Assembly (NCBI RefSeq): GCF_000182565.1
Contig: NW_015971559.1
Coordinates: 214,331 to 278,330, forward strand
Direction: 5' to 3'
Length of the DNA: 64,000 nucleotides
DNA from: Spizellomyces punctatus DAOM BR117
Taxonomy: Eukaryota > Chytridiomycota > Chytridiomycetes > Spizellomycetales > Spizellomycetaceae
Positions within the stretch are counted from its first letter, which is position 1; each line of letters begins with the position of its first letter. Of the stretch, positions 22,233-34,793 are shown piece after piece. A model generated the notes under the pieces. That model was not told where the DNA came from and ran no database searches. It was given only the letters and a program-made list of their open reading frames with translations. The position numbers and the translations under genes were made by a program.

Positions 22233-23025
22233 AAACGACCCAATACTGGACACAGATTCTAATATACATTCTACTGCCTGCTACTCGCGTACTTTGGCTA
22301 TATTTGGCTGAATTGGAAAGAGGATGTGTATTTGACCCATTACAGATCCTGTGTTCACCGCGAATCGTCACGAAGTCTGGCATAGTTCAATGCCCACAGT
22401 TACCCACTTCATCTCTCATTTGTGATTTCTTACCTGCAATTATCTTGCCATGGGAACAAACGTGCATAATTGTCCGCACATTTGTTCTATCAGCTGTGGA
22501 GTGCGCTGTGTCCATCGGACAGTGTTCGAGATCGAAACCGTTAAAATTATTTCGAAAAGGTTGACACCCCCTTGCAGTTTGGACGAACCTTACTTGAACC
22601 ATGTACCAGCATGCACTGTGATATCATGGTTTGACTAGTGCATGCTTAACTATGTCTCCAACCAAGGGTCTTATTTGTCATTGGTTTGATGCAAAGAACA
22701 AGGGGCAGATACCAAAGATCCTACCAGTTCCAATGCTGCGTCAGCGATCGACTCCACGTGACTCATCCGTCGTCGCTTGACAGGGACCTTTCCTCGCTGG
22801 CGACTGATCTCTCATTTGTTGATAAGACCAAGGAAATCTATCTCAAACTGCATTCTCTTAGCGGGTCTGGATGCCTTCCACTCTCGCGACACTCATGGGT
22901 TCTGGGTCTTGCATATGATGCTCCCGACTGCCGCGTGGTGCGATTCAAAGCAAAGCGCACTTTAGTGTCACTCCACTCTTGTGCTTCACCTTTACCTTAA
23001 TATGTCGGCGTCTACACTTTAAAAC
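22233..23025. other. Intergenic, nothing recognised
   Basis: The spacer between NTF2 and the DDT/bromodomain gene. A frame at 22686-23000 lacks motifs. It could hold an upstream exon or the promoter of the next gene, whose true start is not certain. Confidence 0.4.
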
Positions 23026-26000
23026 ATGCACGACGTGACGTTTTTAAAGAGGACACCACGATCAGTCCCAAAAACTGAGGTGTGGGTGGATATCGTCTCA
23101 ACCAGGTCGACGCCCGGCCCATTTACTCCAGCCCGTACCAGTGCGAGAACACGAGCACATACCACAGTTCACACAAGCCGAACGAGACTATTTGGCAGTC
23201 ATGCAAGAGGGAAACGCAAACTACTTGGAGCTGGCAACTGCTCGGAGCCTGAAACACCCGCATTCACATCCGAGGCTCTTCGTCTGTTCAAGATCGCCCA
23301 GAAGAAAGTCTCGTCGAACGTTAAAGAACAGTTTGACGTAGATGCTTATTCTCCTCGAAATGCAAGAACCCCTAGAAAACCTGCACAAGTGATCCACGAA
23401 CCCCTCTTCGTACCTCCGAGCTCTCTAGATCACAACAAGCTACCTGGTGTGTGGCCGCAAACAAATATGGTTGCTTTGTGTGCTAATTGTCTTGCATCAT
23501 AATTGCAGTATCATCTTCGCCTGACGCTATTCAATTTATATTGTTTTGCTACACCTTTGCTGATTTCTTGGGGTGGCGAAAGCTCGATATCCACGTAGGC
23601 CCTGAGGTTGTTATTAGCCGGAAATGGATGTTGAGTCCATTTACGTATGTCATCTATAGCTGCTTGAGGAAGAACTTGTCAAGGGTGACAGTCTGTACAT
23701 AATCGAAATTATTATCAAGTTGTTGCGCAAAGTAGGACACTCTACGGATAATATAATGTAAGTAATAGAGAACATCCGTGTATACCGAGAAGGTCTTAAT
23801 ATGAATGACTTTAGGCTTTCAAACTGGGAAGAAACTCTTCGATTCCACACGTCAGTGCGACGGCAGAGTGATTTGTGGCCGCGGGATGTCACTTTCGCAC
23901 TGCTTGACGTACCTGCACGGGTTAGTTTAATGTTTATTTTGACATTCAATTGCTAGCAAAGCGTTTATTTGTCGGTGTCCTAGCTTCGCCTTCTCCGAGA
24001 GTTGTGCGACTGGGTTTTGGAAAAGCAAAAGAAACACCTTGGAATGAGGCCGCACAGAATGGTAGGTGCTCGAGTTTCGGTTTATTTGTAAGGGGTAAGA
24101 GCATACTGATCATCTCTTTCGAGTAGCGTTTTCTACCTGTTGCGGTGGATGACGTAGCGATGCAGCAGAGGCGCTACGTATATTGGCATTTTGGAATTGG
24201 GGCATTAAATCAGCGGCTTTATTGCCAAGTGCTGAGTTGGCGACAGATTGGTGAAGCGTCGTCGCCACCAGAGGAGGGAGAGAACGAATCTTTAGACGTC
24301 CTGGAGCTGTCAAATCCCGGCGTCCTTCACGTGGTAAGGTCCATAAGGGTTTATAAAAGTCTCTTCCTTATCTCTTATGCTTCTCCACCGTGCAATGCAA
24401 GGTAGCCTCGACCCCCGAATCGTGGGCGATGTTTCTAAAGAAAGTGAAAGGTAGTCGGGTTCCTGCGCATAAACTTTTGCGAGCACAGTTCACCTCTCTC
24501 GCACGCCGAAAGGTATGGAACAATTCTTTCCCAAGCGCAAATGGTCTGCTAATGTCCTTATTTTTTGAAGGCCGCTGTAGAGGCGAGCAGCGAAGTGACG
24601 AACAAAGACGAAGAACACATCAGTGTGGATGGTTTAGCAGCGGTAAGGATTGCCGCTGATGGAACCGACGGCTTGGAAACTGCTCCTACTCTATATTGAC
24701 AATCGTATGCGGTAGGAACTACTGCATGACCAAGAAATCATGGTGGAAAAGAAGCGAAAGGCTGAGGAAGGAGAGGAAGAACGAATTCGCAGATTAGAAC
24801 GACTACGAGCAGCACGAGAAGCTGCACGGCAACCTACTCCAGAGAAGAAAGCGTCCACAGAGGCGTCACATAATGTAGAACGACGAAGGACGAGGTTGGC
24901 AAAGGTACGTTCCCATGCATATGCAAATCGACTGGTGCATGCCTTTAAGTGAAAAAACGACAAAAAGAGTGCCAAAGAAGCAGCGCCAGCACAACCGATT
25001 GTTTCTAAAACTACAGCGTGTGACGAGCAATTGCGAATACGAAAGACACTAGCTAGGAAGGTATGAATCGAAGTCGGAACCTCCGAATTGGCACTCCAAG
25101 GACCTTAATGCTTTCATGTCGTTTTAGCAATATGAGCTTTTCACTGACGTGGACAAACATACCAAGAGCGAAGAATATCGGAGTATGATCGCCGAAGGGA
25201 CGCATATCCCACTGTGGCACATTTTGACAAACATACTGTGTGACCTATCCATTTGGGATGTTTCACTCAAGCCACGGCTTTGGGTGCGGAATCTCTATGG
25301 TCTGCAGTACGATCCAGATCTAGAAAAACGAGGTATGCGAGATATCTTTGCAAACACTTGGCGCGCACACCATAATCTTTTTGTTCTGTTATGGTAGAAA
25401 TGGACTTTATCGTCAAAAATGCGTGCAAACATCTCGTAGATGGGTTGAAACGACATCCATCTCACGAACCATTCTTCGAACCGATAGACCCTGCTCAAGT
25501 GCCTGGTTACGACGAGGTTATCCGATACCCCATGGATCTCAAAACGGTACGCCTTTTGCCTTTGCTATGCAGAGAATGATTGAATTTGCCGGAAAGTGTG
25601 ATTAATGTGCTCGTGACAGGTTTATGTCAAGGTCATGGTGGACGAGTATCGGGCCTTTTCTGAATTCGTGGCCGACATACTTACCATATTCCGCAATTGT
25701 CGAATTTTCAATGAATCAACTTCTCCTATCGTGTACGAATGCTTGCAACTGGAGCTACGCTATGTGGAATTGTGCTGTTGTTTGGGAATGGTCATCGGCC
25801 ATTCAGGTGAAGGGCTGGACTGGGATGATCCATTCCTGTTGTTTGAGAGAAATCGGCAGGCGAAGACGCCCTTTCCAAAAGGAAAGCGACCCAGGAAGCC
25901 AAAGAATGTGAAGACGGATGCATCATATACCTCATCACACGATGCTGAAGCGCCTGCACCGGCCAAACGTGGGCGCAAGAAAAAGAAGTTGGATGTACCT

Positions 26001-27546
26001 AAGGCTCCAAATGGATTCGCGATCGACCCTCTGTTCGGGATGGGGATAGAGATGCCACATTTCGACATTGGGGATAATTTTTTGCTTCTTAATCAAGGTA
26101 TCCTGGGGTCCGCCCCAGGCCTAGGTTCGTACGAAAATATGTTGCCCAACGCACCTCCTGGTATACACGAAACCGTGTCTACGATGAGTGGAGTTTCACC
26201 AAGCTTTGCCGCAGTCACTGCTTTTGAGGGCTATGAACTCACGAGCTCCGTTGAACCAACAGCCATTCCTGTGTGGACCGACGTACCAAGCGAGATTGGT
26301 CCCGCCTGTTCAGCAACTCAGATTCCAATATACCCTAATTTTGGGGCCATGCTTGAGGATACGGGGGCCACTACACAGGAATTCGAAGTTCATGACACCC
26401 CGTTCGCGTTTGGGGATGTTTATCAGGTTAATGAAGGTAGGCAAGCCTCTGTCTGTCAGCGCTGGGAAGAGACATGATATTGACATGTTTCCAACAGCAC
26501 TTGGGCTTAACATGACGTACGTAAATGCGATTTCGGATAAGGAGAGCGACAAGGAACCCTGCCTGGAGGAGAACATAACATCAAGCATGCGCATACAGGA
26601 AATACTATCAACATTCGACAATGATGTACAAGTGCCCAATGCTGATGGTCTTGCCATGAGACCTGGAAGTCCGATGCCGGAGAAGATCGTTGATAAAGAG
26701 CCTGGCGTGGATGAGAGCGCAACAACATCATCCAATAGCATACAAGAAATTCCATCGACATACGGTGAAGATATAGGAGATTCAACTGCTCTTGGGCTTA
26801 CAATAGGACAAGAAAACGCGATCCCAGAGAAGAAGGAGGCCTACAACCCACCTGTTATGGATGACAGCGCACAGTCGGGGATACAAGAAATGGCATCAAC
26901 AATCATGGAAGATGTACACATTTCAGAAGGCCTTGGCTTAACGGTAGCGCAAGGAAGCGCGATCGCAGAAAAGGAGATTGATCAAGAACTTGTTATGGAC
27001 GAGAGCACAAAATCGGGCACTAGCATACAAGAAATGCCATCAACAATCGTGGACGATGTGCACGACGTGCAGGCTTCAGAAACTCTTGGCCTAATTTCTT
27101 GCGCCGTCACCGAAAACGAGAGCGATCAAGAACTTGTTATGGACGAGAGCACAAAATCGGGCACTAGCATACCAGAAATGCCATCAACAATCGTGGACGA
27201 TGTGCACGCTCCAGAAGCTCTTGACCCAACGATGGCACAAGGAAGCGCGATGCCAGAGAACGAGACCAATCAAGAACCTGACCAGGATGAAGATGGAGAG
27301 GAAGCAAATTCTGGCACTCGGATGGACATCCCACTGGAAATGTCATCTATATCGGATGAAGTCAGACATCCTGACGGTCTGCAAGGTAATGCATCCAATG
27401 ATGGAAAAAGCAGCTGGACTGCGACCTGTTCATCCGTTATGGATGTTGCATCTTTAGTTCTTGTGGAAACTGCAGAGGTGGATGATCAAGTTGGTGTGGG
27501 CCGAAGAAGGAGTCTCGAGAATGCTGGGTTGAGAGTAGACCGATAA
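23026..27546 (+). CDS. DDT-WHIM-bromodomain protein, CECR2/BPTF-like chromatin-remodelling subunit
   Basis: Fourteen exons: 23026..23446, 23509..23594, 23660..23758, 23816..23920, 23984..24061, 24127..24333, 24402..24512, 24571..24642, 24716..24904, 24968..25060, 25128..25332, 25398..25546, 25620..26436 and 26498..27546 (1226 aa, all phases consistent). Residues about 145-205 form a DDT-type helical domain (PDAIQFILFCYTFADFLGWR, LLEEELVKGDSLYIIEIIIK). WHIM-like segments follow: RLRLLRELCDWVLEKQKKHL and RRYVYWHFGIGALNQRLYCQ. Next is a charged coiled coil (ERIRRLERLRAAREAARQP). The bromodomain has KHLVDGLKRHPSHEPFFEPI, VPGYDEVIRYPMDLKT, FRNCRIFNESTSP. The tail is acidic and repetitive. DDT/WHIM regions bind ISWI ATPases and linker DNA; bromodomains bind acetyl-lysine. 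The order resembles CECR2. The start at 23026 is the least sure part. Confidence 0.8.
26980..27207 (+). repeat. 84-bp direct repeat inside the bromodomain gene tail
   Basis: Positions 26980-27063 and 27124-27207 are 84 bp long and differ by a single base. Both start GATCAAGAACTTGTTATGGA and end GATGTGCAC. The offset of 144 bp equals 48 codons, so the encoded unit (DQELVMDESTKSGTSI, then EMPSTIVDDVH) stays in frame. Older, diverged units of about the same length can be followed back to about 26498 (recurring LGL, SAI.EKE and IQE..ST). Confidence 0.85.
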
Positions 27547-27781
27547 AGATGAGCACTTGGCATTTTTTATAATAAGGAGAGGCCGTCAGTTACTGAGTTG
27601 CTTATATTGGGTGCCGTTTTGAAGAATCTTTCTTCGTCTTTCTAAAATTCATTTGTAGTAAATTTCCTGATACGGGAGTAGGGATATGCCCTATCGCTCC
27701 CAATAGTATGTGTTTACCAAAAGTATATAAAAATACGGCTGAGGATAGAGGGAAAAAAAATAAACCGTGGCTACGTATCAG

Positions 27782-27854
27782 CACCCCCGGCGGGACTCGA
27801 ACCCGCAATCTTTGGATTAGAAGTCCAACGTGATCTCCATTACACTACGGGGGT
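27782..27854 (-). tRNA. trnR(ucu): tRNA-Arg(TCT), no intron
   Basis: The minus strand folds into a full cloverleaf. The acceptor arms ACCCCCG/CGGGGGT make seven pairs and the D-arm contains TAGTGTAATGG. The anticodon stem TTGGA/TCCAA encloses CTTCTAA (anticodon TCT). The T-arm is GCGGG TTCGAGT CCCGC. It lies 236 bp downstream of the bromodomain gene, on the opposite strand. Confidence 0.95.
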
Positions 27855-28819
27855 GGTCGAAATATTAGCTGACCATGTATCTTATAAAGATATCCTGACT
27901 CACTTGATTTGCCATAAATGTTTTAATGCACGTTGCTCGAACTATAATGTATTTAGGTAGTAGACATCCTGCTTTCACTGAAGCATATTTCAGCTTACTA
28001 CAGCTACCTGCAAATTCTTCAAAATTCTTCAAACATTAAAATACGTGATGGTAATACCCGATTCCCTCAATATCCACCATTGACTTTGTAGTACGACATG
28101 GAGGTGTCAACTAGATGACCAAAGTCAATCCTCTCCACACACAAAAGATCCTGCAGATGTCCGACCCAATGCTAGATTTGCATATGGATGTGTCGTACTT
28201 GGCAGAGTAAGATTCATCGTTGGATTGTGCCGGTTGAAGTTACATGAGGAATCACTTTTTGTTGCACATGCTTCCTCAGAGTACGTCCACGTCGTGCTTG
28301 TCACCTCACGGCCATGCCGCCCGTAGTTTGTACCAGATTTGCAGTCATTTCAGATATATTCTGGTAGTTTGGGCACAGATTTCGAAAAGAAATCTTGCCA
28401 TTCGACAAGGATGTGAAGTAAACAAAGACCAAGAGGAGCTGAAGTGCACCCGGGCGTTTCCTCCCCTTTTTCATGTTTTCTCTACATCTGAACGCTTTTC
28501 ACCTGTATCATCCGAGGCAAATGAGCCATTTACAAGGAACATCAAATCCATAAACCTCTTTTTGCCCAACCCTTTTCTGATCTTCGTCTGCGTTCAGCCC
28601 GCAAGGCCGTGCAAAGGAAAAATTGTGGCACAAAACCTTCGTGATTTCGTAAGCAGGGCTATCACATGGGCTAAGCACGAGCACCCCGCCGATCAACCCC
28701 CCTGTCGGTTTTCGTTTATACCGGGCGTACTTTAACCACCGCCGATAGTGGCGATCTCTTTCCAGCCGAGCTTTTCCTCTAGTATTCACAGTGTAGGCCC
28801 ATGCTTTCCCGGCTCAAGC
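27855..28819. other. Intergenic upstream of the CorA-type gene
   Basis: A frame of 163 codons at 28244-28735 has no recognisable motif and an unstructured composition, and I do not call it. The last part is presumably the promoter and leader of the magnesium transporter. Confidence 0.4.
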
Positions 28820-31541
28820 ATGACTTCGGCCCTGTCTCGAAATCCGGAACGAGATCGCCCCACGTCCTTATTGACCAACCTGCTTAGACCTGTCAAAATC
28901 TCTAGAAAGAAGGACAGGCCCCCACTTCCACTTTTCTTTCCCTCTGGTTCGGGTGAGGATGTCCGAAAAAGCAATGCGCCTGCTGTTACCCGACCGAGAG
29001 AGAATGTTGGGCCACCGACATTTTCTCCCTTTTCTCCCATGACATCCTCGAACGAGTATGATGAGCGTTCTCCGCTGTTACAAACGCAGTCAGCAAGTCA
29101 AGAGTCAACCTTATTGCGAAGGGTGACGACTTATGGAGGGTTGAATGACGACTACGACCGGCTCTGCTCGTCTGCCGTACCCCTGGGTCCGAGTTTGATG
29201 CCATCGACTCCTGCAAGACTTTCACGCCCCCGATCTATCTCAGCCCCTGGCAATTGGTCTGCCCCGTTAACATCATTGCGCAGCGCAGATGGAAGCGACG
29301 AGGAGATAGTACCCGTTTTCCTGACGCATGCGATGGAGGGGCCAGTTGATTCTCGCCGATCGTTGGCGTTGTCTCGTTCGACGCGCTTGATGAGCGTCCC
29401 AAAACTATTGAATCGACGCCCAGTGAGTATCGCGGGTGATAGACGAAAGTCTACTATTGATTTGGAGGAATCTTGTGCTCCTCGCCTCCCCCCGTGTCAA
29501 ATCGCAGAATCACCCACGTCATTGGAATCAGCTTTCATCACGGAGCTTTGTGGTGTTACACCTGATGCCGAAAGTATCTATGAATCAGAGTCAGAAGAGA
29601 GCGATACCTCCTCGTCAAAGGAGGAGCACCGAGGGGCAGATTGGTTGAATAGGAGCAGACCGCATGAGCTGGCGAGGGAACTACCGGGAGAGAGACCCTC
29701 GGCATCCGATGGCTCCGAACGCAATCCTTTTTTGGTTGAACAAGGTCCAGAAAACGAGGTCCGACAGCAGCTGTATATGGATTTTAGCGCACTGGAAGCG
29801 AATCATGCCGAGAGCTGTAGATCTGGTGTGCTGAATCCACTGGGTAGCACTGAACCATTCGCTGTGGGTGTCACTTTCTGTGGAAGGCTCGCTATCGTCG
29901 CATAGTGGTACTCATCCTTATCTCTTTTCAGGATCTCGTGTCCACAGAAGCACAATGTGTCTTTTACTCGTCGTCGGTAGGAGGTGTTCGAGCGCGTAGC
30001 TTTCAGGTAAGCGAGCAAAAGATGTACGACTTGGTCAAATCAGACCTTTGATCGATGGACTGTAGGATTTTGCAGGCGAGACGGGTCACTGGTTAAGAGA
30101 TCGAGCGGCTGAAGGCACATTCTGGATAGACTTTCATAAACCCTCGGAGCATGATTTAGATCTTGCGTCCAAGGTATGCAGGATACATCCAGCCAGATTA
30201 CGTTGCGAGCGGTTGTTCATGAACGTTGGTAGGTCTTTTCGATTCATCCCCTGACGATTGAAGATATCTGCAATGGTGACATTGAACGCGAAAAGTGCGA
30301 GGCGTACAGTAAGTTCGGGCATGTTTTTGCTGTCGTGGCTGGCGGCCTAACTCTGGTCGCTGCTATGATTCAAAAAGACGACTACCTTTCCATTACTGTT
30401 CGAAGCGTTGATCTCTACGATGAAGCTGGGACTGATATTGAAGCTGCCACGCTTTCGATCCTCGTTTACCCCGATTGCATATTGAGCTTTCATAGCGATC
30501 CTCTTCCTCATATTCCGGCTGTTATTCAACGGCTGACCAAAATCCATAACCTAACTGAACGCAAATTTAAGCAACATTCGACAAAGTTCTTTCACTCTGC
30601 ATGGATATGTTATTTGGTATGATGTGCAAGTTGTATTTGACTATTCGTTTGGGGCTTTTCTCACAAAGGAATACGCGGGTGACAGCTTATCGATGAAATT
30701 CTCAACAGCATCGGTCCACTCACGCGCCACCTGGAACGTGAAGCAGATGACATTGAGAATCTCGTTCTCTACTCATGGAATGACGAAGGGAAGCTGGACC
30801 ATGATACTGATATGTTGAGACGGATTCATGGAGCGCGGAAAAGGGCTATAGCGTTGATGAGATTGATGGGAGATAAACCGCGGGTTCTCAAAGGAGTGGC
30901 AAAAAAGGGGATGAAGTGGAAAGAAAAGCTGTTTGGCGATGAATTGGGGTTGTACTTTGAAAGTTTACAGGTAGGATGATGCTTTGGCTGTCACTATCGA
31001 AAACCTCTAAAACGTTCTCGCAAGGATCGCACACTTGCTATCCTGCAAGGCTTGCGACATTTCGATGATATGTTGACCAGGTAAGCGGCCTTGCGATGTT
31101 ATGGTGTTACAATTCCACTCAAAGCTCATCTCCTGCGCAGATGCCACTCTGAGTATCTGGCTGAGATCAACATCTCGCTGACGGCTGCCTCTAAACGCAC
31201 CAATGAACTTATGCGGAAAACCACCGCCGTCGTGACACTCCTGGTTCCTTTGGGAGTGTTAACAGGACTGATGGGGTAATATCTGCTAAAGATGTCCTGT
31301 TTAAACTTTTGCTCACACATTGTTCATCCCACGTTTTAGAATGAATGTCCGCATTCCGGGTCAAGGCCGCGAAGATTTGACGTTTTTCGGGATCTATGGA
31401 TTCATCATGTGCGGTCTCCTAGGTTGGATGTATCGTCTTGCGATTAAATGGCACTGGTTTTCCGATACAGTTCCAGGAAATGAGGAGCAAGCCAACGATA
31501 CGCGGGTCGAAGTGCGATGGGATGGGTATCAGGCACTATGA
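28820..31541 (+). CDS. CorA-type magnesium transporter, Mnr2/ALR fungal subfamily
   Basis: Nine exons: 28820..29863, 29932..30006, 30066..30173, 30233..30308, 30378..30616, 30686..30970, 31025..31080, 31141..31275 and 31340..31541 (739 aa). A long Ser/Pro-rich cytosolic N-tail (348 residues) is typical of ALR1/Mnr2. The CorA core has FSIHPLTIEDICNGDIEREK, then LSFHSDPLPHIPAVIQRLTK and LIDEILNSIGPLTRHLEREA. Two C-terminal helices (TTAVVTLLVPLGVLTGLMGM; LTFFGIYGFIMCGLLGWMYR) flank the diagnostic Gly-Met-Asn, which is split by the last intron (GG|A ATG AAT). The family forms pentameric Mg2+ channels at the plasma or vacuolar membrane. The intron at 30309-30377 is 69 bp and stop-free, so retention would keep the frame. 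The first-intron donor (GTGGGT at 29864) is the least certain. Confidence 0.88.
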
Positions 31542-31947
31542 CCCTCCCGATGGTGTCATATTTGGTGCAAATGCGGTGCATATGGGATGTAGGATAGGGC
31601 GTTCTGTAACTAATTGTAAATCTGGGGGTTTCGAGGGATTGTATATTTGCTGCAACGTAATTTATAGTACACTGTCACTTGAACAATCCAAGATACATCG
31701 AAAAGTAGTAGCTCAAGTCACAAAACGACAATCAAAAATGGGGGAGGAATTTTTCGTCAGCAAGCTTTTTAAATACAATAGATAAATTCTTTTATACAAT
31801 GACATGACTACAACTATTTCTACATATGCACAAAAAAATGCTATGAAAAGGTATATACCTCCTCACCATTGTCTATGTTCTAAAAACCGAACCCAAAAAA
31901 AATATCTTCAAAAGAAGATCATGAAATACGGTACTACAAACCAGTTT
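31542..31947. other. 3' spacer between convergent genes
   Basis: An AT-rich region between the magnesium transporter and the minus-strand coiled-coil gene. It presumably holds both poly(A) regions. No gene seen. Confidence 0.5.
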
Positions 31948-33324
31948 CTAATTTTTATCATTAGGTTTTTTTCCCCAGTCACTTTGGGTACTTGTGTTTT
32001 GCATCTCAGCATGTATGTCATATGCAACCTTTCGTAAAGACTCTGCAAGACGATCATGAATTGATGGGGCATACTTGTTAAGGATATGTTCTATTCGCGC
32101 AATGTTTGGTTGAGAGGGTTGTGGGGTGGAGGGTGTCGCAGGTGGGAGGTGATCGGTGGAAGGATGTGGTGAGGTTGCGCTGGAATGCGACTGTGTTCGG
32201 TGTTGTTGTTGGAGACGATGGCATTCAGCTCTATGCGAAACGTTTTCCTCGTGCAGAGAGTTTATCTGACGACGGAGGGCGGCAACCTCGGATCGCAGAC
32301 TATAATTCTCTTGTCGGAGCTTTGTGCAGGTTTCATGAAGGTCGCGGAGATATCTAACAGACTCGTCCAAGCGATCACCGCCTGGTGGTAGAGGCGACGG
32401 TGGCGGTTGTTGTTGTTGTTGTTGTTGTTGTTGGTAATAGATGGGCGGACCAGGGGCAGGGGGTGTGAACGGCGAGTGAGCTGGAGGAAGATAGATAGGT
32501 GGACCGTACGGGTTGGGAGGGACTTGGAGGATAGGGGATTGTGCGTGAGGGAGTGACATGGGTGATGCAATACGCTTGCGGTGGGATATGGACTGGGTTG
32601 GAAAAAATCAAAAGGAAATTTTAATATGTGTGTGTGTGTGTATGCAAAATGATCACCAAGTCAATGCTATATGTACCTCTTCCTCTTCTGAAAGCCCTCG
32701 CTTGGCTGGTATTTGAACAAATCTCTTGTGTTTCTCCATGTACGCCACCAAACCCAACAGCCGGTCTGCTTCGTCTTCGCTCACAGCTGGGTGGCCGTCG
32801 TCGTCTCGAGCCGTTCTTCTCGCCCGTAACCGCTCAATAAGCTCTTGTTGCTTTTTCGGACTCAGGTCATGAAAATCCGCTCTACACAGCGTCCCTTTTG
32901 TCTTTAGCCGAATCTGGACATACGGGTGGCCATCTATATGTGAAAACCAGGCAATGTCTGAAATATCTTGCACGTTATTTAGTTGGGGAGGCTTTAAGAG
33001 AGGGAGCTCTTCGAGTTCGGACAAGGTGGCAGGACTCTGCATTTTGTGTGTTCCTTGTTGGGGTGATTGCTGTCGCGATGGTTGTAATGGTTGCAGTGAT
33101 GGTTGTTGTTGTTGTTGTGATTGAGACATGGCTGGTGGAGGGGCTTGTGGTTGTGGTTGTGGCGGAAGCGAGGGATGTGACAAGGACGCCGCGGCCATGG
33201 AAGGAGGAGGAGGAGGTGACATTCTTTGATTGTATTGGAGAGACGGATGGGGCGGAGGCAGCATCCTCGGGTGATGACTTTGTTGACGGTGGGGTGGAGG
33301 CTCACCTTTTCTGTTGTCATCCAT
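31948..33324 (-). CDS. Pro/Gln-rich coiled-coil protein with a conserved WFSH..YVQIRLK block, unknown function
   Basis: Two exons: 33324..32677 and 32592..31948 (430 aa). The join EEE|SISHRKRIASP uses GTACAT and CCCAG. I start at MDDNRKGEPPPHRQQ. An upstream in-frame Met at 33363 would translate a CA microsatellite into a His-Thr string, which is unlikely. The N-terminus is Pro/Gln/His-rich. A folded block follows (DIAWFSHIDGHPYVQIRLKT, KGTLCRADFHDLSPKKQQEL, then GLVAYMEKHKRFVQIPAKRG). After the intron come Pro-rich sequence, nine glutamines, a coiled coil (RQENYSLRSEVAALRRQINS) and a helical end (ILNKYAPSIHDRLAESLRKV). The folded block looks conserved, but I cannot name its family. A transcription or mRNA-associated scaffold is possible. 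Confidence 0.7.
32627..32641. repeat. (TG)n microsatellite in intron
   Basis: About seven TG units lie within the intron of the coiled-coil gene (CA repeats on the coding strand). Confidence 0.85.
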
Positions 33325-33340
33325 GGCGATGGAAATTCCG

Positions 33341-33360
33341 TGTGTGTGTGTGTGCGTGTG
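33341..33360. repeat. (TG)n microsatellite in 5' leader
   Basis: Ten near-perfect TG units (one C interruption) lie just upstream of the chosen start of the same gene. Confidence 0.85.
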
Positions 33361-34793
33361 CAATTAACACTACTTTATTTTAACCCCCTGATTGGTTTTT
33401 GGGAAAGCAAAATGATGCCACGTTGGGGCTGGGGAGGAAATTGTCGTGCCCTGTTAAAAAGGAAAAAGATGACGAACTGCCTTGTGCATTGCAAGCGTGA
33501 AAAGGGCAAAAGGAAAGAAAACGTAAAGGCGAAAGGGAATCCTAAAATTCAAACAAAAAAAAATAGAAAAAAGAAAACACACAACGTCCAAGAAAGCAAC
33601 ACCAAAAGGCAAACAAAAAGCAACACATCGGAAGGTCCGGTCGTTGAAAAATCCCGTCTTCAAGCGCCAAGCAACCAAACCTTTGCATCGACGTTCCAGC
33701 AATCTGGTTCGGAAAGAGTTTTTCACTTTAATTTAAAGTACGTTTCACAAAATGTTTTCCACCTTCCTTAAAAGGAAACTATCGATGTTAAAATTACCCA
33801 AAAAGATTTTTTTTTCGGCATCGGAACCAAAGCGGCCCGTTTCCATCGTTTCAAAGCCATGGTTAAAAAGTTGTTTGTTTACATAAGTCAAATGTAGATG
33901 GGGATGGGGTGTGCTATATTGGATATTCCAGAACCGGAGCTTCCGGACAGAGCAGAAAAGGAGCAAGAGCCGCAAGAAAGAGGCAAGGAAACCACAATCG
34001 AGCACAAGTCTCAAAAATATGTCGTTTGAAAACAGATTATTGCATGGATGTATTTTATCTTGCTTTCTATTTCATGGTTCAGAGCTTTTCCTTTGCTGTT
34101 AGAGATGAAAAAAAAGGATCCACAAGGCCCTAACCAATCCCTTGAACCTATCCGATGGGAACTCTATGGATCCTTGAACACTGTGAAATGAAATTGCTAA
34201 TCCCGTGTGTGGTCGGAGTTTCACTTGCAACAAAAAAATCTGTCAAAAAGGAAGAACGAACAAAAGCAAGAACCACTCATCAGGCATCAGAGTGTCGACC
34301 AGATCGATTGCTGCAATGTACACCAGCTCCTTTCCGCCGTGTTTTGACAGTTGAGACCAAAAAAGAAAAAGGTTTCCAGTCGCTGGGAACGGAAGCCTCG
34401 TTTTGGTGTGGACTTTTAAAGTTTTTGGCAGCTCCGCAGAACACCCGCGTGGCTGATGGAAAATTGTTTGGCAGAAACAGTGTTCTAAAGTGGAGATGTG
34501 CTCCAGCCATTGCAAATAATCCCCAACCTCCACATGACACGGATCAAAACGACATGAGCATATGAATTACATATTTCCATCAACCACGATCACGATGATC
34601 AAAGGGATATAACTTTTTTTTTATTTCTCAAACGAAACTACATTTATACAACGATATCCTGTTTCCACCACATTTCAAAATCTGTACAGTGTAGTGTGGT
34701 CACATTTACTGGTTGAGTTTGCTAATGAACGAATCAAAAACACCACAAAATTAGCTCACCACCAAAACATTGTAATATACAATTCTCTCAAAC
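33361..34793. other. Intergenic, A/T-tract rich, no gene recognised
   Basis: 1.4 kb with many A runs and frames at 33226-33771, 33745-34014 and 34155-34565 of low complexity and no motifs. It holds the promoter of the coiled-coil gene on the left and the 3' flank of the CsbD-like gene on the right. Confidence 0.45.

Noticed and set aside
26310-26741. Minus-strand frame across the bromodomain gene tail
   Set aside because: It covers the spliced intron and repeat tail of the sense gene; an antisense shadow.
28244-28735. 163-codon plus-strand frame before the CorA gene
   Set aside because: No motif, no hydrophobic pattern typical of a fold, no splice or promoter support; likely chance.
32985-33383. 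Plus-strand Val-rich frame (VAMVVMVAVMVVVVVV)
   Set aside because: It is the antisense of the Gln/His repeat codons of the coiled-coil gene, not a membrane protein.
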